From contig NZ_JARGEM010000006.1 of NCBI RefSeq assembly GCF_029211225.1, positions 62,001-126,000 on the forward strand: a DNA stretch of 64,000 bases. The letters are read 5' to 3'. Source of the stretch: Antiquaquibacter metalliresistens (GTDB taxonomy: Bacteria > Actinomycetota > Actinomycetes > Actinomycetales > Microbacteriaceae). The notes below the pieces were generated by a model, which was not told the DNA's origin, searched no databases, and saw only the letters and a program-made list of their open reading frames with translations. The position numbers were made by a program, and so were the translations under genes. Positions 60,859 to 64,000 of the stretch are shown piece after piece; position 1 is the first letter of the stretch, and each line of letters starts with the position of its first letter.

Positions 60859-62820
60859 GTGGCATCCGTCGCCCGGGTGCTCGTGGACTCGCCCCTGCCG
60901 CAACTCGACCGTCTGTTCGACTATGCGATCCCGGACGCGCTGCGCGAGGCAGCGCGGCCGGGTGTGCGGGTGCGGGTGCCATTGCGCTCAGCGGGCCGGA
61001 TCGCCGACGGCTACATCGTCGAGCTCGCTGAGCCGAGCGCGGACTTCCACGGCACGCTGAGCGAGCTGGATGCGGTGGTCTCGTCGATCCCGGTGCTCAC
61101 GCCCGAGGTCTGGGCGCTCGCCCGCAAGGCCGCGGATCGCGCCGCCGGCTCGGCGAGCGACATCGTGCGGCTGGCGGTGCCGTCGCGCCAGGTGCGGGTG
61201 GAGAAGGCATACCTGGCGAGCACCGAGAACGAGCCGTTCACGGTGGTGCCCGCGCCGCCGATCGCCGGCTACGGCGCCGGGGTGATCGAGGGCGTGGTCG
61301 CCGGGGCCGAACGGGCGGCCGTGGATGCGGTCCCGCTCGTGCAGCAGGTCGCCGGCGGCGCCTGGGTGGGAGCGTGGGCGGTCACGATGGCGGCGGCCGC
61401 GGCATCCGCGGTCTCAGCCGGACGCAGTGCGATTCTCGTGGTGCCGGACTATCGCGACCAGGAGCAACTGCAGGCGGCGCTGAGCGCGGTGCTGCCCGCG
61501 GAGGCGATCGTGCACCTCGATGCGCGGCAGTCGAACCCCGATCGGTACCGCGCGTTCCTGCGCTGCCTGGGGGATGCCCCGCTCGCGATCGTCGGCAACC
61601 GCTCGGTGGTCTACGCCCCTGCCGCGAACCTCGGCCTCATCGCGCTGTGGGATGACGGCGATCCGCTGCACAGCGAACCGCTCGCGCCCTACGTGCACAG
61701 CCGCGATGCCGCACTGCTGCGCCAGGAGCAGGCCGGGTGCGCGCTGCTCTTCCTCGGGCACTCCCGCAGCACCGAGGTCGAGCGGCTCGTGGAGATCGGC
61801 TGGTTGCGGTCGATCGCTCCGGTGCCGCGGGTGCTGCCGAAGGTCGTGCCGACCGCGCAGCAGGCCGGGGGAGACCGCCTCGCGGCGCAAGCGCGCATCC
61901 CGTCGTCGGCGTGGCAGACGGCGCGCGCGGCGCTCGAACACGGGCCGGTGCTCGTGCAGGTCGCGCGTCCCGGCTACGCACCTCGGCTCGCCTGCGCCGA
62001 CTGCGACCAGACCGCCCGGTGCGCGCGCTGCGAGGGACCATTGACGCAGAAGTCCGCGCGGGCGCAGCCCTCATGCGCGTGGTGCGGAGCCCTCGCGGTG
62101 GATTGGCGCTGCAGTAATTGCGAAGGAACGCGGTTGCGCTTCGTGGGCACCGGAGCCACCCGCACCGCCGAAGACCTCGGCCGCGCCTTCCCCGGCGTGC
62201 GGGTGATCATCGCCGACGGGGAGCGGCCCGTCCTCTCGGTCGGCGCGGAGCCAGCGCTCGTGATCGCCACCCGCGGCGCGGAGCCGATCGCCGCCGGCGG
62301 CTATCGCGCCGTGCTGCTGCTCGACGGCGAGCGCATGGTCGCCCGCGAGAGCCTCAGGGTCGGTGAGGACTGCCTGCGCTGGTGGTCGAACGCGATCGCC
62401 CTCGCCGCACCCCGCGCCACGACCGTGCTCGTGGGGGTCGGCGGTGCGCTCGCCTCCGCACTCGTGACCTGGAACCACGCGGAGTACGCCCGCAACGAGC
62501 TCGCCGACCGGCGTCGGCTTCGCTTTCCGCCCGCCGTACGCGTGGCGACCCTCACCGGCACGCTCGAATCGGTCGCCCGCGCCGTCGCCGCGACCTCGGT
62601 GCCCGAGTCGGACGTGCTCGGTCCCGTCGACATCGGCGACTCCACCGTGCGCACGATCCTGCGCTTCGACTACGGCCACGGCCCGGAGATCGCCGCCGAC
62701 CTTCGCGCCGAGGTGATCCGCGCTGCGACGTCGCGCCGCCGCGCTCCCGGCCAGCGCGGGCCGAGCGCGCCGACGCTGCGCACGCGGCTCGACGACGTGG
62801 AGCCGTTCCTCGAGTCCTGA
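60859..62820 (+). CDS. priA: PriA-like primosomal protein lacking helicase motifs
   Basis: 653 residues. N-terminal DNA-binding part (LDRLFDYAIPDALREAARPG, VRVRVPLRSAGRIADGYI) and zinc motifs CADCDQTARCARC (about 375) and CAWC...CSNC are present. Where PriA has the Walker A GSGKT it reads AVTMAAAAASAVSAGR, and the DEAH-type box in NLGLIIVDEEH reads NLGLIALWDDGD. So it probably binds fork DNA without unwinding it, as described for actinobacterial PriA. GTG start seven bases after metK. Confidence 0.93.
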   Translation: MASVARVLVDSPLPQLDRLFDYAIPDALREAARPGVRVRVPLRSAGRIADGYIVELAEPSADFHGTLSELDAVVSSIPVLTPEVWALARKAADRAAGSASDIVRLAVPSRQVRVEKAYLASTENEPFTVVPAPPIAGYGAGVIEGVVAGAERAAVDAVPLVQQVAGGAWVGAWAVTMAAAAASAVSAGRSAILVVPDYRDQEQLQAALSAVLPAEAIVHLDARQSNPDRYRAFLRCLGDAPLAIVGNRSVVYAPAANLGLIALWDDGDPLHSEPLAPYVHSRDAALLRQEQAGCALLFLGHSRSTEVERLVEIGWLRSIAPVPRVLPKVVPTAQQAGGDRLAAQARIPSSAWQTARAALEHGPVLVQVARPGYAPRLACADCDQTARCARCEGPLTQKSARAQPSCAWCGALAVDWRCSNCEGTRLRFVGTGATRTAEDLGRAFPGVRVIIADGERPVLSVGAEPALVIATRGAEPIAAGGYRAVLLLDGERMVARESLRVGEDCLRWWSNAIALAAPRATTVLVGVGGALASALVTWNHAEYARNELADRRRLRFPPAVRVATLTGTLESVARAVAATSVPESDVLGPVDIGDSTVRTILRFDYGHGPEIAADLRAEVIRAATSRRRAPGQRGPSAPTLRTRLDDVEPFLES

Positions 62821-62850
62821 GTGCGACCCGCGGCGGGGGAGAATAGTCGG

Positions 62851-63768
62851 ATGACCGCCCTCCGCCTCGTCTTCGCCGGCAGCCCAGCGGCGGCGGTTCC
62901 CAGCCTCCGCGTCCTCGCCGCGAGCGGACACGCTATCGCCGCGGTGATCACCCGCACGGACTCCCCGCAGGGCCGCCGCGGCGTGCTCACCCCGACGCCC
63001 GTGGCCGAGGTCGCCGAGGCCCTCGGCATCCCGACGATCAAGGCCAACCGCTTGGCGGGGGATGCCACCGACGCCGTCACCGCGCTGCAACCCGATCTCG
63101 GGGTGATCGTCGCGTACGGCGGCCTCGTGCGCGAGCCCCTGCTGTCCACCCCGCGCCTGGGCTGGATCAACCTGCACTTCTCGCTGCTGCCACGGTGGCG
63201 GGGTGCCGCACCCGTGCAGCGCGCGATCATGGCCGGCGACGAGCAGACCGGAGCGACCGTGTTCCAGCTCGTCGAGGAGCTCGACGCGGGCGACGTCTAC
63301 GGTCGCATCGCCGAGCCCATCGGGCGGTTGCAGACCGCGGGCGGCCTGCTCGGTGAGCTCGCGGCATCCGGCGCCGAGCTCTTGCTCAAGGTCGTGGATG
63401 CCCTCGCCGACGGCACCGCGAAGGCCGAGCCGCAGCGCGGCGAGGTGACCCTCGCGCCCAAGCTGAGCCTCGCCGACGGCGAGATCGACTGGAACCAGCC
63501 GGCCGAGCGCGTGCACGACCTCATCCGCGGGGTCACCCCGGAGCCGGGCGCGTTCACGGACGCCGACGGCGCGCGACTCAAGGTGCTCGCGGCGGCGATC
63601 GCCAGGGATGCGCCGCCGCTGGACCCGGGCATGTTCGCGCTCGTCGGCAAGCGCGTGCTCGCGGGCACGACGACGCATCCGATCGAGCTCATCCAGGTGC
63701 ATCCGGCCGGGCGCAAGGCGATGGATGCCGCCAGCTGGTGGCGCGGACGACCGGCGGTCGCCCAGTGA
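62851..63768 (+). CDS. fmt: methionyl-tRNA formyltransferase
   Basis: 305 residues. VFAGSPAAAVPSL, catalytic INLHFSLLPRWRGAAPV, FQLVEELDAGDVYG, C-terminal OB-like domain (APKLSLADGEIDW). Formylates initiator Met-tRNA. ATG 62851 chosen over the earlier GTG 62821 because GGGGGAGA precedes it and the family N-terminus follows. Confidence 0.96.
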   Translation: MTALRLVFAGSPAAAVPSLRVLAASGHAIAAVITRTDSPQGRRGVLTPTPVAEVAEALGIPTIKANRLAGDATDAVTALQPDLGVIVAYGGLVREPLLSTPRLGWINLHFSLLPRWRGAAPVQRAIMAGDEQTGATVFQLVEELDAGDVYGRIAEPIGRLQTAGGLLGELAASGAELLLKVVDALADGTAKAEPQRGEVTLAPKLSLADGEIDWNQPAERVHDLIRGVTPEPGAFTDADGARLKVLAAAIARDAPPLDPGMFALVGKRVLAGTTTHPIELIQVHPAGRKAMDAASWWRGRPAVAQ

Positions 63769-64000
63769 GCGTGCAGCCCGCGCGCCGGATCGCCCTCGAC
63801 GTGATCCTCGCGGTGCGCGACTCGGATGCCTATGCCAATCTGCTGCTGCCGGTGCGGCTCGGCAGGGCGAAGCTCTCGGACGCCGACGCGGGGCTCGCTA
63901 CGGAGCTCACCTACGGCACGCTGCGCATGCAGGGCTACTACGACCGCGTGATCGCGCTGGCCGCGAACCGGCCCGTCGAGCAGATCGATGCGCCCGTGCT
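63765..64000 (+). CDS. rsmB: 16S rRNA m5C967 methyltransferase RsmB, N-terminal part (cut by window end)
   Basis: Only 78 codons are inside the window. They match the NusB-like N-terminal RNA-binding domain of RsmB/Sun (PARRIALDVILAVRDSDAYA, NLLLPVRLG, LATELTYGTLR). GTG start overlaps the fmt stop (GTGA), and fmt-rsmB is a conserved pair. Confidence 0.85.
   Translation, partial: MSVQPARRIALDVILAVRDSDAYANLLLPVRLGRAKLSDADAGLATELTYGTLRMQGYYDRVIALAANRPVEQIDAPV

Overview
The window is about 64 kb of high-GC chromosome from an actinobacterium, most probably a member of the Microbacteriaceae (Micrococcales). The evidence is the mIHF-like domain fused to guanylate kinase, a PriA without helicase motifs, the zinc-free form of ribosomal protein S4, a PyrR leader ahead of pyrR-pyrB-pyrC-carA-carB-pyrF, a DUF3000 gene, the order thrS-HIT-pdxS-pdxT-yebC-ruvCAB, and many GTG starts. 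The species is not identified. Almost everything is chromosomal core; I see no phage, transposase, CRISPR array or rRNA operon.

Layout. 1-4.5 kb, minus strand: beta-oxidation fadA-fadB, ribonuclease D and DUF3000. 4.6-9.4 kb: alpha/beta hydrolase, sulfurtransferase with SufE, ZapE, NhaA. 9.4-13.5 kb: ammonium transporter behind a GlnR-type operator, a degenerate Amt paralog, DUF2071 and EI24 proteins. 13.5-14 kb: four tRNA genes (Val-CAC on minus; Gly-GCC, Cys-GCA and Val-GAC on plus). 14-23 kb: thrS, HIT hydrolase, PLP synthase pdxST, an odd GC-rich repeat block, yebC and ruvCAB. 23-29 kb: yajC-secD-secF, rhodanese, the stringent-response enzyme Rsh. 29-34.6 kb: AbiEi-like orphan, DUF349, membrane-anchored cyclophilin, rarA, rpsD, two small membrane proteins. 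34.6-45.1 kb: a dense cluster alaS-ruvX-mltG-aroE-aroC-aroK-aroB-(membrane protein)-aroQ-efp-nusB, covering alanine charging, cell-wall glycan cleavage and most of the shikimate pathway. 45.2-48.5 kb: an SsuABC-like importer and a DoxX gene, sitting between nusB and pyrR. 48.6-58.4 kb: the whole UMP operon pyrR-pyrB-pyrC-(PH-like)-carA-carB-pyrF, then mIHF-gmk and rpoZ. 58.4-64 kb: coaBC, metK, priA, fmt and the start of rsmB.

Genes within blocks are packed with 4- or 8-base overlaps (ATGA, GTGA), which suggests translational coupling. Many genes that follow a gap carry a TANNNT -10 hexamer 6-8 bases before the start codon and no ribosome binding site, suggesting many leaderless messages. Points most worth a second look: the Amt paralog that lost the first pore histidine, the GlnR box, the mIHF-Gmk fusion, the 12/14-base repeat block after pdxT, the mini-ORF coupled to ruvA, and the over-used word GGATGC/GCATCC.
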